NCBI GenBank assembly: GCA_902476265.1
Contig: CABSCP010000036.1
Coordinates: 1-49,767 of the forward strand
Direction of reading: 5' to 3'
DNA length: 49,767 nucleotides
Source of the DNA: an uncultured Lachnospiraceae bacterium
Lineage (GTDB): Bacteria > Bacillota > Clostridia > Lachnospirales > Lachnospiraceae
Part shown: positions 17,000 through 26,083 of the stretch, in pieces
How the letters are laid out: every line of letters starts with the position of its first letter
How positions within the stretch are numbered: the first letter of the stretch is position 1
Notes under the pieces: generated by a model
Seen by the model: only the letters and a program-made list of their open reading frames with translations
Told to the model about the DNA's origin: nothing
The model's database searches: none
Made by a program: the position numbers and the translations under genes

Positions 17000-17857
17000 A
17001 TGAATTATCAATGGTATCCCGGACATATGACAAAGGCCAGAAGGGCGATGCAGGAAGATATAAAGCTGATCGATCTGATCATCGAACTGGTGGACGCCCG
17101 CATGCCTCTTTCCAGCCGGAATCCGGATATAGATGAACTGGGAAAAAACAAGGCCAGGCTGCTGCTTTTAAACAAAGCGGATCTGGCAGATCCGGCGGTG
17201 AACCGGGAATGGTGCGCTTTTTTTGAAAAAAAGGGCTTTCATGTGCTGGAAATCAATGCGAAAACCGGCGCCGGATTAAAGTCCATCCAGGGCAAAGTGC
17301 AGGAGGCATGCAAAGAAAAGATTGAGCGGGATAGAAGGCGGGGGATTTTAAACCGGCCGGTGCGCGCCATGGTGGCGGGAATCCCCAACGTGGGGAAATC
17401 CACCTTCATCAATTCCTTTGCGGGAAAAGCCTGTACCAAAACCGGCAATAAGCCCGGCGTCACCAAAGGAAAGCAATGGGTGCGTCTGAATAAAGGGCTG
17501 GAGCTTCTGGACACGCCCGGCATTCTGTGGCCCAAGTTTGAAGATCAGGCCGTAGGGCAGAAGCTGGCCTTCATCGGCTCCATGAACGATGAAATCCTGG
17601 TAAAAGAAGAACTGGCACTGGAACTGATTCGTTTCTTAAACACCTGGTATCCGTCGCTCATAAAGGACCGCTATCAGGCGGAGGGGAATACGGATCTCGC
17701 CATACTGGAAGAAATCTGTGAGAACAGAAAATGTTATAAAAAGGGCGGCGAGGCGGATTTTGCCAAAGGCTGCGCACTTTTACTGGACGATTTCAGGAAC
17801 GGAAGACTGGGGCGGATTTCGCTGGAGCGGCCGCAGGAAGGAAACGAAGAAGCATGA
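17000..17857 (+). CDS. rbgA: Ribosome biogenesis GTPase RbgA (YlqF)
   Basis: RbgA is a circularly permuted GTPase needed for late 50S assembly. The permuted motif order is visible in the 285-residue protein: G4 (LLLNKADL, about 55) comes before G1 (GIPNVGKSTFINSF, about 125) and G3 (LDTPGILWP). The N terminus YQWYPGHMTKARR is diagnostic. AAAGGAA precedes ATG 17000. Its last 4 bp overlap the ATG of the second lepB (ATGA), so translation is coupled. The gene lies downstream of rplS as in Bacillus. Confidence 0.97.
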   Translation: MNYQWYPGHMTKARRAMQEDIKLIDLIIELVDARMPLSSRNPDIDELGKNKARLLLLNKADLADPAVNREWCAFFEKKGFHVLEINAKTGAGLKSIQGKVQEACKEKIERDRRRGILNRPVRAMVAGIPNVGKSTFINSFAGKACTKTGNKPGVTKGKQWVRLNKGLELLDTPGILWPKFEDQAVGQKLAFIGSMNDEILVKEELALELIRFLNTWYPSLIKDRYQAEGNTDLAILEEICENRKCYKKGGEADFAKGCALLLDDFRNGRLGRISLERPQEGNEEA

Positions 17858-18393
17858 AGAACGTCGTGAAGGAAATTTTCAGCACTTTGGTATATATTCT
17901 GGTGGTTCTGGCAGCCACCTATCTGATCATCACATTTGTGGGGCAGAGGACACAGGTGAAGGGAAGCTCCATGGAACCGACCCTGAGCGATAACGACAAT
18001 CTGATCGTGGACAAACTTTCCTATCGCTTTAAAGATCCCCAGCGTTTTGACATCATCGTATTCCCGTTTCAGTATGAAGAGAATACCTTCTATATTAAAC
18101 GGATCATCGGCCTGCCCGGAGAAACGGTGCAGATTGATGAGAGAGGTACTATTTTTATCAATGGGGAAGAACTGAAGGAAAATTACGGACGGGAAGTGAT
18201 GGTTTCTCCCGGAAGAGCTTCGGAACCCATCACCCTGGGAGCGGACGAATATTTTGTGCTGGGCGATAACCGCAACAACAGTTCCGACAGCAGGGATCCC
18301 AGTGTGGGAAATATTCATAAGGATAAGATCATCGGAAAGGCATGGGTGCGCATCTGGCCCTTCAGTAAATTCGGCGTGCTGCGCCACCAGTGA
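17854..18393 (+). CDS. lepB: Signal peptidase I (second copy)
   Basis: This second type I signal peptidase of 179 residues has one N-terminal membrane segment (about 8-28, STLVYILVVLAATYLIITFVG), Ser39 in GSSMEPTL, Lys82 in FYIKRIIGLPGE and FVLGDNRNNSSDSRDPSVG near the C terminus. It is more standard than the copy at 16.4 kb, which has divergent NSSEDSRSANIG residues. The start overlaps the rbgA stop by 4 bp. Several signal peptidases are common in Gram-positive bacteria, and partial specialisation is likely but cannot be read here. A long hairpin element starts 25 bp after the stop. Confidence 0.96.
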   Translation: MKNVVKEIFSTLVYILVVLAATYLIITFVGQRTQVKGSSMEPTLSDNDNLIVDKLSYRFKDPQRFDIIVFPFQYEENTFYIKRIIGLPGETVQIDERGTIFINGEELKENYGREVMVSPGRASEPITLGADEYFVLGDNRNNSSDSRDPSVGNIHKDKIIGKAWVRIWPFSKFGVLRHQ

Positions 18394-18418
18394 GAACAGG
18401 CCGGGGATCGGAATCTCT

Positions 18419-18644
18419 CCGCACAGCCTCCTTTTGAGAAACTCTCTTCACAGCCCGCTGGCAGGACAGGGACAGACCGTCCCTTAGAGGGCGCGCTTTC
18501 GCTCGGATCAACGCGCAGCGGCACATAAGTCTGCACAAAACGCAGCCTAAGTGCCGGCGCATTGATAACGGCCCTTACAGGGACGGTCTGTCCCTGTCCT
18601 GCCAGCGGGCTGTGAAGAGAGTTTCTCAAAAGGAGGCTGTGCGG
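18419..18644. repeat. 226-bp long hairpin element with perfect 66-bp inverted arms
   Basis: The left arm (18419-18484) and right arm (18579-18644) are exact reverse complements over 66 bases. The 94-bp centre continues as an imperfect inverted repeat down to an apex near 18534-18542 (CTGC and GCAG around a 7-nt loop), so the whole unit can fold into one hairpin or cruciform. Each arm also contains a small nested hairpin (GGGAC/GTCCC). Open frames across it are by-products of the palindrome; no transposase is present. It fills most of the 320-bp gap between lepB and rnhB. It may be a MITE or REP-like element; target duplications are not evident. It may also block transcription between the two genes. 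Confidence 0.9.
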
Positions 18645-18713
18645 ACACATCCCGGCGCCGGTTCGAAAGGGAAGGAACGGTAATTTTGCGGTAACAGGAA
18701 AGAGGATGAGAAG

Positions 18714-19469
18714 ATGGAGAAAATCGGGGAGATCAAAGCCCGTTTTGCAAAAAGTGCGATAGAAGAACTGTCTGCTCTGATGCAGGAATATAAAGAAGAT
18801 GTCCGCAGCGGCGTACAGGCGGAAATTAAAAGGGCAGAGAAGAGGCTGCAGGCGCTGCAAGCCGAAAAGCAGCGCACCTGGCAGATGAAAGCGTTTGAAC
18901 GGGAGTATGAGGCGTTTGGCTATGTCTGCGGCATCGATGAGGTGGGCAGAGGCCCGCTGGCAGGTCCGGTGGTGGCGGGGGCGGTGATTCTGCCTGCGGA
19001 CTGTCAGATTTTGTATCTCAATGACTCTAAGCAGCTTTCCGCCAAAAAGCGGGAAGAGCTTTATGATGTGATCATGGAACAGGCGGTATCCGTAGGGCTG
19101 GGGTTCGTAGGGCCGGAACGGATTGATGAAATCAACATCCTGCAGGCCACTTATGAGGCCATGCGCCAGGCGGTGGCAAAACTGGACCCGGCGCCGGACG
19201 TGTTGTTAAATGATGCGGTGACCATTCCGGGCATTTCTGTCCGGCAGGTGCCCATCATCAAAGGAGATGCCAAAAGCGTTTCCATTGCGGCGGCCAGCAT
19301 CGTGGCGAAGGTGACCAGAGACCGGCTGATGGAACAGTATGATCAGGTATTTCCGGAATATGGTTTTGCTTCCAATAAAGGATATGGCGCCCGGGCGCAT
19401 ATCGAAGCCCTGAAAAAATACGGACCTACGCCGATCCATCGCAGAAGTTTTATTCAGAATCTGCTCTGA
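18714..19469 (+). CDS. rnhB: Ribonuclease HII
   Basis: RNase HII removes single ribonucleotides and RNA primers from DNA. The 251-residue protein has a helical N-terminal extension (about 1-65) typical of Firmicutes RnhB and a catalytic core starting VCGIDEVGRGPLAGPVVAGAV, which supplies the first Asp and Glu; further acidic residues lie in LLNDAV and in KGDAKSVSIAAASIVAKV. AGAGG at 18701-18705 precedes ATG 18714. The gene follows the long hairpin element and starts a compact rnhB-yraN-pgeF set. Confidence 0.96.
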   Translation: MEKIGEIKARFAKSAIEELSALMQEYKEDVRSGVQAEIKRAEKRLQALQAEKQRTWQMKAFEREYEAFGYVCGIDEVGRGPLAGPVVAGAVILPADCQILYLNDSKQLSAKKREELYDVIMEQAVSVGLGFVGPERIDEINILQATYEAMRQAVAKLDPAPDVLLNDAVTIPGISVRQVPIIKGDAKSVSIAAASIVAKVTRDRLMEQYDQVFPEYGFASNKGYGARAHIEALKKYGPTPIHRRSFIQNLL

Positions 19470-19495
19470 AGGGCGCTCCGAAACGGGGGATGAAA

Positions 19496-19864
19496 ATGAA
19501 CAAAAGACAGGCGGGCGCTTTCTGGGAAGAAGCGGCAGCGCGGTATCTGACGGATGCCGGCGTAGCGATTCGGGAGCGCAACTTTAGATGCAGTCAGGGT
19601 GAAATCGATATAATAGGTTATCATCATGGCTGCCTTGTTTTTTTTGAGGTGAAATACAGAAAAGACGAGGCCTTCGGAAAGGCAGAAGAAGCGGTGGATT
19701 TCCGCAAGCAGAATAAAATCTGCCGCTGTGCGGATGTGTATCTGTATCTGAAAAAAATTGCGCCGGAATGCGGCGTGCGGTTTGACGTGGTGGCCATATG
19801 CGGCGGGAAGATCCACTGGCTGCAGAACGCGTTTGATTACAGGAGGGCAGGAAAATGGCGATGA
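19496..19864 (+). CDS. YraN family (UPF0102) putative endonuclease-like protein
   Basis: This 122-residue protein has the UPF0102/YraN pattern, a PD-(D/E)XK nuclease-like core: an N-terminal helix (FWEEAAARYL), RNFRCSQGEIDIIGYHHG with conserved Glu-Asp, and FFEVKYRKDEAFG with the E-V-K motif. The family is almost always next to rnhB, as here. Its function is not firmly known. ATG 19496 is preferred to ATG 19490 because the GGGGGA site abuts the earlier one, and family members begin MNKRQ. The 3' end overlaps the next gene by 10 bp. Confidence 0.9.
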   Translation: MNKRQAGAFWEEAAARYLTDAGVAIRERNFRCSQGEIDIIGYHHGCLVFFEVKYRKDEAFGKAEEAVDFRKQNKICRCADVYLYLKKIAPECGVRFDVVAICGGKIHWLQNAFDYRRAGKWR

Positions 19865-20706
19865 AAACAAACCGGGCGGGAGAGATGGAATATCTGACTT
19901 TTCCGGCCTTTGAAGAGACGGGAATCGTCACCCATATGGTGAGCACCAGAACAGGCGGCGTGAGCAGGGGCATTTTTGCTTCCATGAACTACAACTATAA
20001 AAGAGGGGATGATCCGGCAGCGGTGGATGAAAACTTCCGCCGTACCGCAGCGGTGTTTGGGACCGGGACGGATGCCTTCGTCTGCGGGGAACAGACCCAT
20101 ATCACAAATGTGCGTATCGTGACAGAAGACGACCGGGGAAAGGGTGTTACCCGGGAAAAGGATTATACCGATGTGGACGGCCTGGTGACGGATGTACCGG
20201 GGCTGATTTTGTCCACCTTTTATGCGGACTGTGTGCCCCTTATGTTTGTGGACCCCGTAAAAAGGGTGATCGGCTGCTCCCATTCCGGCTGGAGAGGGAC
20301 TGTGGCGGAAATGGGACGGGTCACCGTGGAAACCATGGAGCGGGTCTACGGATGCCGACCGGAAGATATCCTGGCCGGAATAGGGCCGTCCATCTGCAAA
20401 AACTGTTATGAGGTCAGCGCAGATGTGGCGGAAGCCTTTTTTGGCCTTTTTTCGGAAGAACGCTATGGATTTTGCAAAACGGAGGACATTCTGGAGAGGA
20501 AAGAAAACGGGAAATACCGGCTGGATCTCCGGAAAGCCAATGAGGCAGTGCTGTTTGGCTCGGGGATTTTGCCCGGGCATCTGTCCGTGTCCGGCCTGTG
20601 TACCTGCTGCCACCCGGATTATCTGTTTTCCCACAGGGCCAGTCAGGGAAAGAGGGGTAATTTCGGCGCCTTTATCATGCTCCGAAAAGAGCAGGGAACG
20701 ACTTAA
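19855..20706 (+). CDS. pgeF: Laccase-domain purine nucleoside phosphorylase/adenosine deaminase (PgeF/YlmD/YfiH family)
   Basis: The 283-residue protein belongs to the multicopper-oxidase-like YfiH/YlmD/PgeF family. The metal/active-site residues are visible in GEQTHITNV (His), FYADCVPLMF (Cys) and CSHSGWRGTVAEM (His), with the family end motif CTCCHPDYLFSHRASQGKRG. Characterised members act on purine nucleosides; E. coli YfiH is also described as editing peptidoglycan precursors. Which role applies here is unknown. AGGAGGG upstream supports ATG 19855, which overlaps yraN by 10 bp. The 74-bp gap to the next gene holds no clear terminator. Confidence 0.9.
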   Translation: MAMKTNRAGEMEYLTFPAFEETGIVTHMVSTRTGGVSRGIFASMNYNYKRGDDPAAVDENFRRTAAVFGTGTDAFVCGEQTHITNVRIVTEDDRGKGVTREKDYTDVDGLVTDVPGLILSTFYADCVPLMFVDPVKRVIGCSHSGWRGTVAEMGRVTVETMERVYGCRPEDILAGIGPSICKNCYEVSADVAEAFFGLFSEERYGFCKTEDILERKENGKYRLDLRKANEAVLFGSGILPGHLSVSGLCTCCHPDYLFSHRASQGKRGNFGAFIMLRKEQGTT

Positions 20707-20780
20707 TGAAATTTTAAGAAAATATGTGGACAGACATTCATTTTTATATGGTTTAATCAAAGAGGAAAGGGGTACAAACG

Positions 20781-21476
20781 ATGACCAATATTTTAGTATG
20801 CGATGACGATAAAGAGATTGTGGAAGCCATTGAGATCTATCTGGTCCAGGAGGGATATCATGTGATCAAGGCCTATGACGGGGAGCAGGCGATAAAGGCT
20901 CTTAAAAGCAATGATATTCAGCTGCTCATCATCGATGTAATGATGCCCAGGCTGGACGGCATCCATGCCACCTTAAAAATCAGGGAGTACAGCAGCATTC
21001 CCATCATTATCCTTTCCGCAAAATCCGAAGATGCGGATAAAATTCTGGGGCTGAACATCGGCGCAGATGATTATGTGACAAAACCATTCAATCCGTTGGA
21101 ACTGGTGGCCCGGGTGAAATCCCAGCTGCGCCGCTATACCAAACTGGGCAATTTAAACGCGGAGAACAATGCAGTGTTTAGGACCGGGGGGCTTGTGATT
21201 AATGATGAAACCAAAGAAGTGACCGTGGATGATGAACCGGTGAGGCTGACGCCTATCGAATATAATATTCTCCTGCTTCTGGTGAAAAACCAGGGCCGCG
21301 TCTTTTCCATCGACCAGATTTATGAGAATATCTGGGAAGAAGAAGCGATCGGAGCGGACAATACCGTAGCGGTACACATCCGGCATATCCGGGAGAAAAT
21401 TGAAATTAACCCCAAGGAACCCCGCTACTTAAAGGTAGTCTGGGGCGTGGGATATAAAATAGAGAAACAGGTATGA
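20781..21476 (+). CDS. OmpR/VanR-type response regulator
   Basis: This 231-residue regulator has an N-terminal receiver (CDDDKEIVEAIEIYL; phospho-acceptor Asp52 in IIDVMMPRLDG; switch Lys in DDYVTKPFNP) and a C-terminal winged-helix DNA-binding domain (about 130-231, LTPIEYNILLLLVKNQGRVFS ... VAVHIRHIREKIE). The style with YLVQEGYHVIKAYDG is close to VanR-like regulators of envelope stress or glycopeptide response, but the target genes are not evident. GAGGAAAGG precedes ATG 20781. It lies 46 bp before its cognate kinase. Confidence 0.94.
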   Translation: MTNILVCDDDKEIVEAIEIYLVQEGYHVIKAYDGEQAIKALKSNDIQLLIIDVMMPRLDGIHATLKIREYSSIPIIILSAKSEDADKILGLNIGADDYVTKPFNPLELVARVKSQLRRYTKLGNLNAENNAVFRTGGLVINDETKEVTVDDEPVRLTPIEYNILLLLVKNQGRVFSIDQIYENIWEEEAIGADNTVAVHIRHIREKIEINPKEPRYLKVVWGVGYKIEKQV

Positions 21477-21522
21477 CGGGAAAAACGCAGCGGATATCCG
21501 GGATGCGCAGGAGGAATGGTTT

Positions 21523-24126
21523 ATGAAAAAGCAGCAGGTCATGGGAAAAGGGAAAAGGGGATTCTGGCTCATATTAAGGCGGGTTTTTGCGGCGGCGGCA
21601 GCGGTGATCCTGGTGGCGCTATCCTGCAATTCCACCATTACGGTGGAGTCCAACGGAAGGGTGTACCGGCAGACGATTACGCCCTTTGAAAAGCGGGATT
21701 CCTTTGAAAATTCTACCCTGTTTAATGACATCCTGCAGGAAGAAATCCGGGGCGTTACCCGGATGGCGGTGATCAAAAGCCAGCTGGAGACAGATGGCTC
21801 CTATAACGGACAGAAGAAAATCGACATCGCCCAATATGCCCACCGGCAGGAGAATCTGCCGGACACCACAGCCACGGCCGAGTTTTTTCTGGATGATCTG
21901 GTGAAATGGGGAAACTATGGATTTGTGACGGAAACGGTCTATGGCACCGAGGATGAGCTCAACTCCTATTTCGCCCAGGGCAGCAGTGCTTTCTCCATGC
22001 AGAACGAGCTGATGGCGGGAGATTGGAAGAGCCAGTCCGAAACCACCCGGAACATGTTAAAACGTCTGGTGAACGAGCGGGAAGGAGAGACCCTTTCCCT
22101 GCGCATGATCAACGAACTGCCCTCCAGCCGGGAAGAGTACCAGCGGATGGCGGAAGAACTGGGAAAGCAGGTGGGGAGTTCGGAAATTCTGGAATTGAAT
22201 GTGCTGGTGCCCCGGTATCTTTCCGCGGAAGGGATTGACCTGGCGGAATATGCCTCCGATGTGAATGAATATGTACGGCTGAGGGAAGATTTAAAGACCA
22301 CCTCCAAAGAGCTTTTTTATAATTTTACGGAGTATTCCGAGAACAGGAATTTCTATTCTGCGGGCGCCACCAATATTCGCTACTGTTATCGGATCTCCAT
22401 CGATGGGGAAAACCGTTATTTTACCAATCTGGAAGGCAGTTTCGAGAAGAAAAAGCTGGAGGAAATCACACAGGAATTTGAAAAATACGGGAAATATGTC
22501 TACTATAATGCGGACCGTTCCGAAATCGATACCAACACCCGGCTGAGCGCGGACTATCTGAAGCAGGAGCTGGGATATTATCAGTATGCCTTCGGGGACA
22601 ACACCCGGGTGTGGCTGGCGGTGGATACCCGGTATCCGGCCAATGACGGCTTTCTGCTGGCGAGGGATGCCTTTAACAGGCTGATGCCCTATTACGGTTA
22701 TCTGGCGGCGGCCTTTGTCCTGTTCGCATTTTTCAGCCTCCTGATCCTGGTGCGGATGACCCGGTTTGAAGGCAGAGTGGCATCGGAGGAAGGCGGATAC
22801 CGGATCGGGCTGCACCGTCCGGACCGGATTCTGACGGAGCCTTTTGTCCTGCTGGGAGCTGCCCTTCTCGTCCTCATCGGCTGCGGAGGATATCTGGGAT
22901 ATAAGTTCTGCCTGGATACCTGGGAGGATGTGCTGCACAGCATATGGTTCCCCTTTGCGGCCGGCGCGGTGGTGTTTCTGGCGGATTATGTGTTCGTGTT
23001 TTTCTATTTGAGCCTGGTGCGCCGGGGAAAGGCTCATACCCTTTGGCGCAATTCTCTGATCCGGCTGATCCTGGTGAAGATCAAAAAATGTGTGCTGTCC
23101 CTCTATGACAACAGTCATATCCTGGTGAGAAGCCTGGTGCCTTTTATGGCTGTCCTGATCGCCAACCTGATTCTGGGGGATCTGGGAATCGCGGGCATTC
23201 TGACCGCTGCTGCGGTGGATGTGGCGGCGATTCTGATCCTGTATCATGAGAAGAAAGCGCTGCAGGAGATTGTGGACGGCGCAAAAAGGATCGGCAGAGG
23301 AGACTTTGACTTAAAAGTGGAAGCAGAACGGATGCACGGGGAAAACCGGGAACTGGCAGATGCGGTAAACGGGATCGGCGACGGGATCAAGACGGCGGTG
23401 GAAAAGAGTATGAAGGATGAACGCTTAAAAGCGGATCTGATCACCAATGTATCCCATGACATCAAAACCCCGCTGACCTCCATCATCAATTTTGTCAATC
23501 TGCTGAAGCGGGAAAAAATAGAGGACGAGCGCATCTGCGGTTATATTGATGTACTGGATCAGAAATCCCAGCGTTTAAAACAGCTGACGGATGATCTGGT
23601 GGAAGCGTCCAAAATCACTTCCGGAAATATTTCGTTACAGATGGAACGGCTGAATTTTGCGGAACTGGTGAACCAGACCTGCGGTGAATTTTCCGATAAG
23701 TTTCAGGAAAAATGCCTGGAAATGGTGGTGAATCTGCCGGAGAAGCCGGTTTATATCGAAGCGGATTCCAGAAGGATCTGGCGGGTAGTGGAAAATCTGT
23801 TCTCCAACGCTTATAAATATGCGCTGGAGGGAACCCGGGTTTACCTGGATGTGAAGGAAATTGTGGCGGACGGCAGGAAAGAAGCAGTTTTTTCCATGAA
23901 AAATATATCCGCTCAGGCACTCAATATCCGGGCGGAAGAATTGACGGAACGGTTTATCCGGGGGGATATCTCCCGCAGCACCGAAGGCAGCGGACTCGGC
24001 CTGTCCATCGCGAAGAACCTGACGGAACTGCAGAAGGGCAGCTTTGAAATCTATCTGGACGGAGATCTGTTCAAGGTGCTGGTCACTTTCCCCTGTCTGG
24101 AGGGAAAAGAGGAAGTTCCACAGTGA
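21523..24126 (+). CDS. Multi-membrane-span sensor histidine kinase
   Basis: The 867-residue kinase pairs with the regulator just upstream. It has an N-terminal membrane helix (about 12-32), a long extracellular region (about 33-385) without a recognised domain, then several hydrophobic helices (about 390-410, 440-460, 475-500, 545-585), a HAMP-like linker, HisKA with His645 in NVSHDIKTPLTS and a HATPase with NLFSNAYKY and STEGSGLGLSIAKNL. The usual D-x-G of the G1 box is replaced by MKNIS, as in many VanS-like kinases. The large ectodomain with extra helices suggests envelope or peptide sensing; that is inference. Its last 44 bp overlap the 3' end of the convergent kinase on the other strand. 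Confidence 0.92.
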   Translation: MKKQQVMGKGKRGFWLILRRVFAAAAAVILVALSCNSTITVESNGRVYRQTITPFEKRDSFENSTLFNDILQEEIRGVTRMAVIKSQLETDGSYNGQKKIDIAQYAHRQENLPDTTATAEFFLDDLVKWGNYGFVTETVYGTEDELNSYFAQGSSAFSMQNELMAGDWKSQSETTRNMLKRLVNEREGETLSLRMINELPSSREEYQRMAEELGKQVGSSEILELNVLVPRYLSAEGIDLAEYASDVNEYVRLREDLKTTSKELFYNFTEYSENRNFYSAGATNIRYCYRISIDGENRYFTNLEGSFEKKKLEEITQEFEKYGKYVYYNADRSEIDTNTRLSADYLKQELGYYQYAFGDNTRVWLAVDTRYPANDGFLLARDAFNRLMPYYGYLAAAFVLFAFFSLLILVRMTRFEGRVASEEGGYRIGLHRPDRILTEPFVLLGAALLVLIGCGGYLGYKFCLDTWEDVLHSIWFPFAAGAVVFLADYVFVFFYLSLVRRGKAHTLWRNSLIRLILVKIKKCVLSLYDNSHILVRSLVPFMAVLIANLILGDLGIAGILTAAAVDVAAILILYHEKKALQEIVDGAKRIGRGDFDLKVEAERMHGENRELADAVNGIGDGIKTAVEKSMKDERLKADLITNVSHDIKTPLTSIINFVNLLKREKIEDERICGYIDVLDQKSQRLKQLTDDLVEASKITSGNISLQMERLNFAELVNQTCGEFSDKFQEKCLEMVVNLPEKPVYIEADSRRIWRVVENLFSNAYKYALEGTRVYLDVKEIVADGRKEAVFSMKNISAQALNIRAEELTERFIRGDISRSTEGSGLGLSIAKNLTELQKGSFEIYLDGDLFKVLVTFPCLEGKEEVPQ

Positions 24127-25402
24127 AAACGGTTCCGCCGGGAACATTGTCCGTGACTTTTATACGGCCCAAATGGGCTTTTACAATATCCTGTGCAATA
24201 CACAGCCCCAGTCCGAAGTGTTCCTTCTGGCTGCGGGCTGTTTCTGCGCGGTAGAAACGTTCAAATATATGCGTTTTTTCCCCATCCGGAATACCGCAGC
24301 CGGTATCCGTCACATAAAGCGAAAGGAACTTTCCTTTCCTTGCAGCTCCCAGACCGATGCTGCCGCCGACGGGCGTATAGCACAGCGCGTTCTGCAAAAA
24401 TACAGACATCATCTGGGTGATCTTTTCAGGGTCACAAAAAAGGGAGGGAAGGCCTTCTTCGGGAAGACCGATGGAGAGGGAAAGGCCCTTCTCCCGGGCC
24501 AGCGGCTCATACTCTTCATAGAGATTTAAAAGAAGGGTTTCCAGATCGGCTTCCTCTTTTTTTAAGGAAAAACGGCCCGCCTGGCTGTTGGCAAGGCAGA
24601 GCATATCGGAGATGAGACCCTGCATCCGTTTTCCCTCCCGCTTTATGCCTGCAAAAAAACGGGCCTGTTCCCCGGCAGGGGCGATTTCACAGGCGGAGGC
24701 ACAGGCCAGAATGACGGAAAGGGGAGTGCGCAGCTCATGGGAGGCAGAGGCGATAAAGGCATTCTGCTGCACCTGGGCTTCCCGGACAGGCTTTAAAAGC
24801 CTTCCCGTAAAATACCAGGAAAACGCAAAAAAGAGGGCCGAACCCGCCAGATCCGCCAAAAGAAACACAAGGCGCTGATAAAAAAGCCTCTTGTGCAGCT
24901 TTTGCTGGGAGGCGGTCACCACTGCCGTGACGGGAACCTCATTTTTCAAGAAGGTCATACAGCTCGCAAAATGGCTGGAGGAACGAAACGAATCCGGCAT
25001 CTGCTTTTCCTGTGACCAGACATATTCCGCATGAACGGACCGGTAGCTGTTTAAATAGGACAGCGCCGGTTCGTTTGCTTCATACCAGGAGAGAATCTGC
25101 CCGGCGGTGGCAAGGTCTTCTTCTGATAAGGACAGCCGGTTAAATAGATAGGGGACGCCGTCATCCAGAAGATAGATTTTGTAGGATTGGTTTTCCATTT
25201 TTTTCAGCCATATATGGGAGATCGTCTGTTGGTTTTCCAGGTTGGTGAGCAGGGAATTCATATCGGTTTGAAAGGCCGAAAAGGCCGTATTCCACTGGCT
25301 GTTTTCGGAGCTTATCAGGAAAGCGGCGGACATAACCCACAGAATGGCAGTGGTGAACAGCCCATAGAGCAGGGTGAGCTTTAAATGTAGTTTATGAAAC
25401 AT
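24083..25402 (-). CDS. Two-span sensor histidine kinase
   Basis: This 439-residue membrane kinase has transmembrane helices at about 11-31 and 178-198, an extracellular loop of about 145 residues, HisKA with His222 in SASHELRTPLSV, and a HATPase with VFLQNALCYTP, VTDTGCGIPDG and FGLGLCIAQDIV. It starts 9 bp after the stop of its response regulator; a GAGGA site precedes the ATG. The pair is divergent from the solute-binding lipoprotein operon starting at 26252, so that operon is its likely target. The 3' end overlaps the opposing kinase gene by 44 bp, tail to tail. Confidence 0.92.
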   Translation of the reverse strand: MFHKLHLKLTLLYGLFTTAILWVMSAAFLISSENSQWNTAFSAFQTDMNSLLTNLENQQTISHIWLKKMENQSYKIYLLDDGVPYLFNRLSLSEEDLATAGQILSWYEANEPALSYLNSYRSVHAEYVWSQEKQMPDSFRSSSHFASCMTFLKNEVPVTAVVTASQQKLHKRLFYQRLVFLLADLAGSALFFAFSWYFTGRLLKPVREAQVQQNAFIASASHELRTPLSVILACASACEIAPAGEQARFFAGIKREGKRMQGLISDMLCLANSQAGRFSLKKEEADLETLLLNLYEEYEPLAREKGLSLSIGLPEEGLPSLFCDPEKITQMMSVFLQNALCYTPVGGSIGLGAARKGKFLSLYVTDTGCGIPDGEKTHIFERFYRAETARSQKEHFGLGLCIAQDIVKAHLGRIKVTDNVPGGTVFTVELPLFPPDRGK

Positions 25403-25411
25403 GGCATGTCC

Positions 25412-26083
25412 TCATTTCTCCAGGCGGTAACCCACACCCCAGACATTTGTGATCTTAGCGCAGCTTTTGATCGTTTTGAGCCTTCGGCGCAGAAAATGGA
25501 TATAGTTATCCAGATTGGCGGACTCCACATCACTGTCCAGGCCCCAGACCCGGCTTAAAATGGTTTCCCGGGACAGGGTTTTTTCCGGGTTTTGCAGCAG
25601 GGTTTCCATGACCTTGCCTTCCTTTTTGGAGAGCATCAGACTACTGCCGGGGCCGGTGAGACAGAAATCCTGGATCCGGTAGGATAGATCGGCAAAACGC
25701 AGGGTCTGGTCGGCATCCATATCATAGTGCCGTCTGGTGACGCTTCTGATGCGGGCTTCCAACTCTTCAAACTCAAAGGGTTTTACCAGATAATCATCCG
25801 CGCCGCCGTCCAGCCCTGTGAGCTTGTCCGAAAGTTCCCCCAGAGCGGTGATCAGGATCACGGGGGTGGGATTGCCTTCCCGGCGCATTTCTTTTAAGAG
25901 GGAAACGCCGTCTTTGCCGGGAAGCATCCGATCCAGCAGGATACAGTCAAAACGCCCTTCCCGGATAAAAAATTCGGCCTCCAGACCGTCCTGACAGCAG
26001 TCCACTTCATATCGTTTCGCTGTGAGCCAGTAGGCGATGGCATCGCATAGCCCCTGGTCATCTTCTACAAGTAGTATCCGCAT
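25412..26083 (-). CDS. OmpR-family response regulator
   Basis: The 223-residue regulator has a receiver (MRILLVEDDQGLCDAI, Asp51 in LLDRMLPGKDG, Lys in DDYLVKPFEFEE) and a C-terminal winged helix (LMLSKKEGKVMETLLQ ... VESANLDNYIHFLRRRLK). AAAAGGAGG lies 5 nt before the start codon on the minus strand. It is encoded with its kinase and divergently from the lipoprotein/permease operon. Repeated CAGAAA-type boxes in the shared intergenic region are candidate binding sites. Confidence 0.94.
   Translation of the reverse strand: MRILLVEDDQGLCDAIAYWLTAKRYEVDCCQDGLEAEFFIREGRFDCILLDRMLPGKDGVSLLKEMRREGNPTPVILITALGELSDKLTGLDGGADDYLVKPFEFEELEARIRSVTRRHYDMDADQTLRFADLSYRIQDFCLTGPGSSLMLSKKEGKVMETLLQNPEKTLSRETILSRVWGLDSDVESANLDNYIHFLRRRLKTIKSCAKITNVWGVGYRLEK

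Noticed and set aside
18315..18860. Long minus-strand frames across the 18.4-18.7 kb region
   Set aside because: They read through the palindrome arms and give the same peptide (AGQGQTVP-like) on both strands; no ribosome binding site or family support.
22291..23247. A 318-residue minus-strand frame inside the 867-residue kinase
   Set aside because: Gln/His/Arg-rich antisense shadow with no domain.
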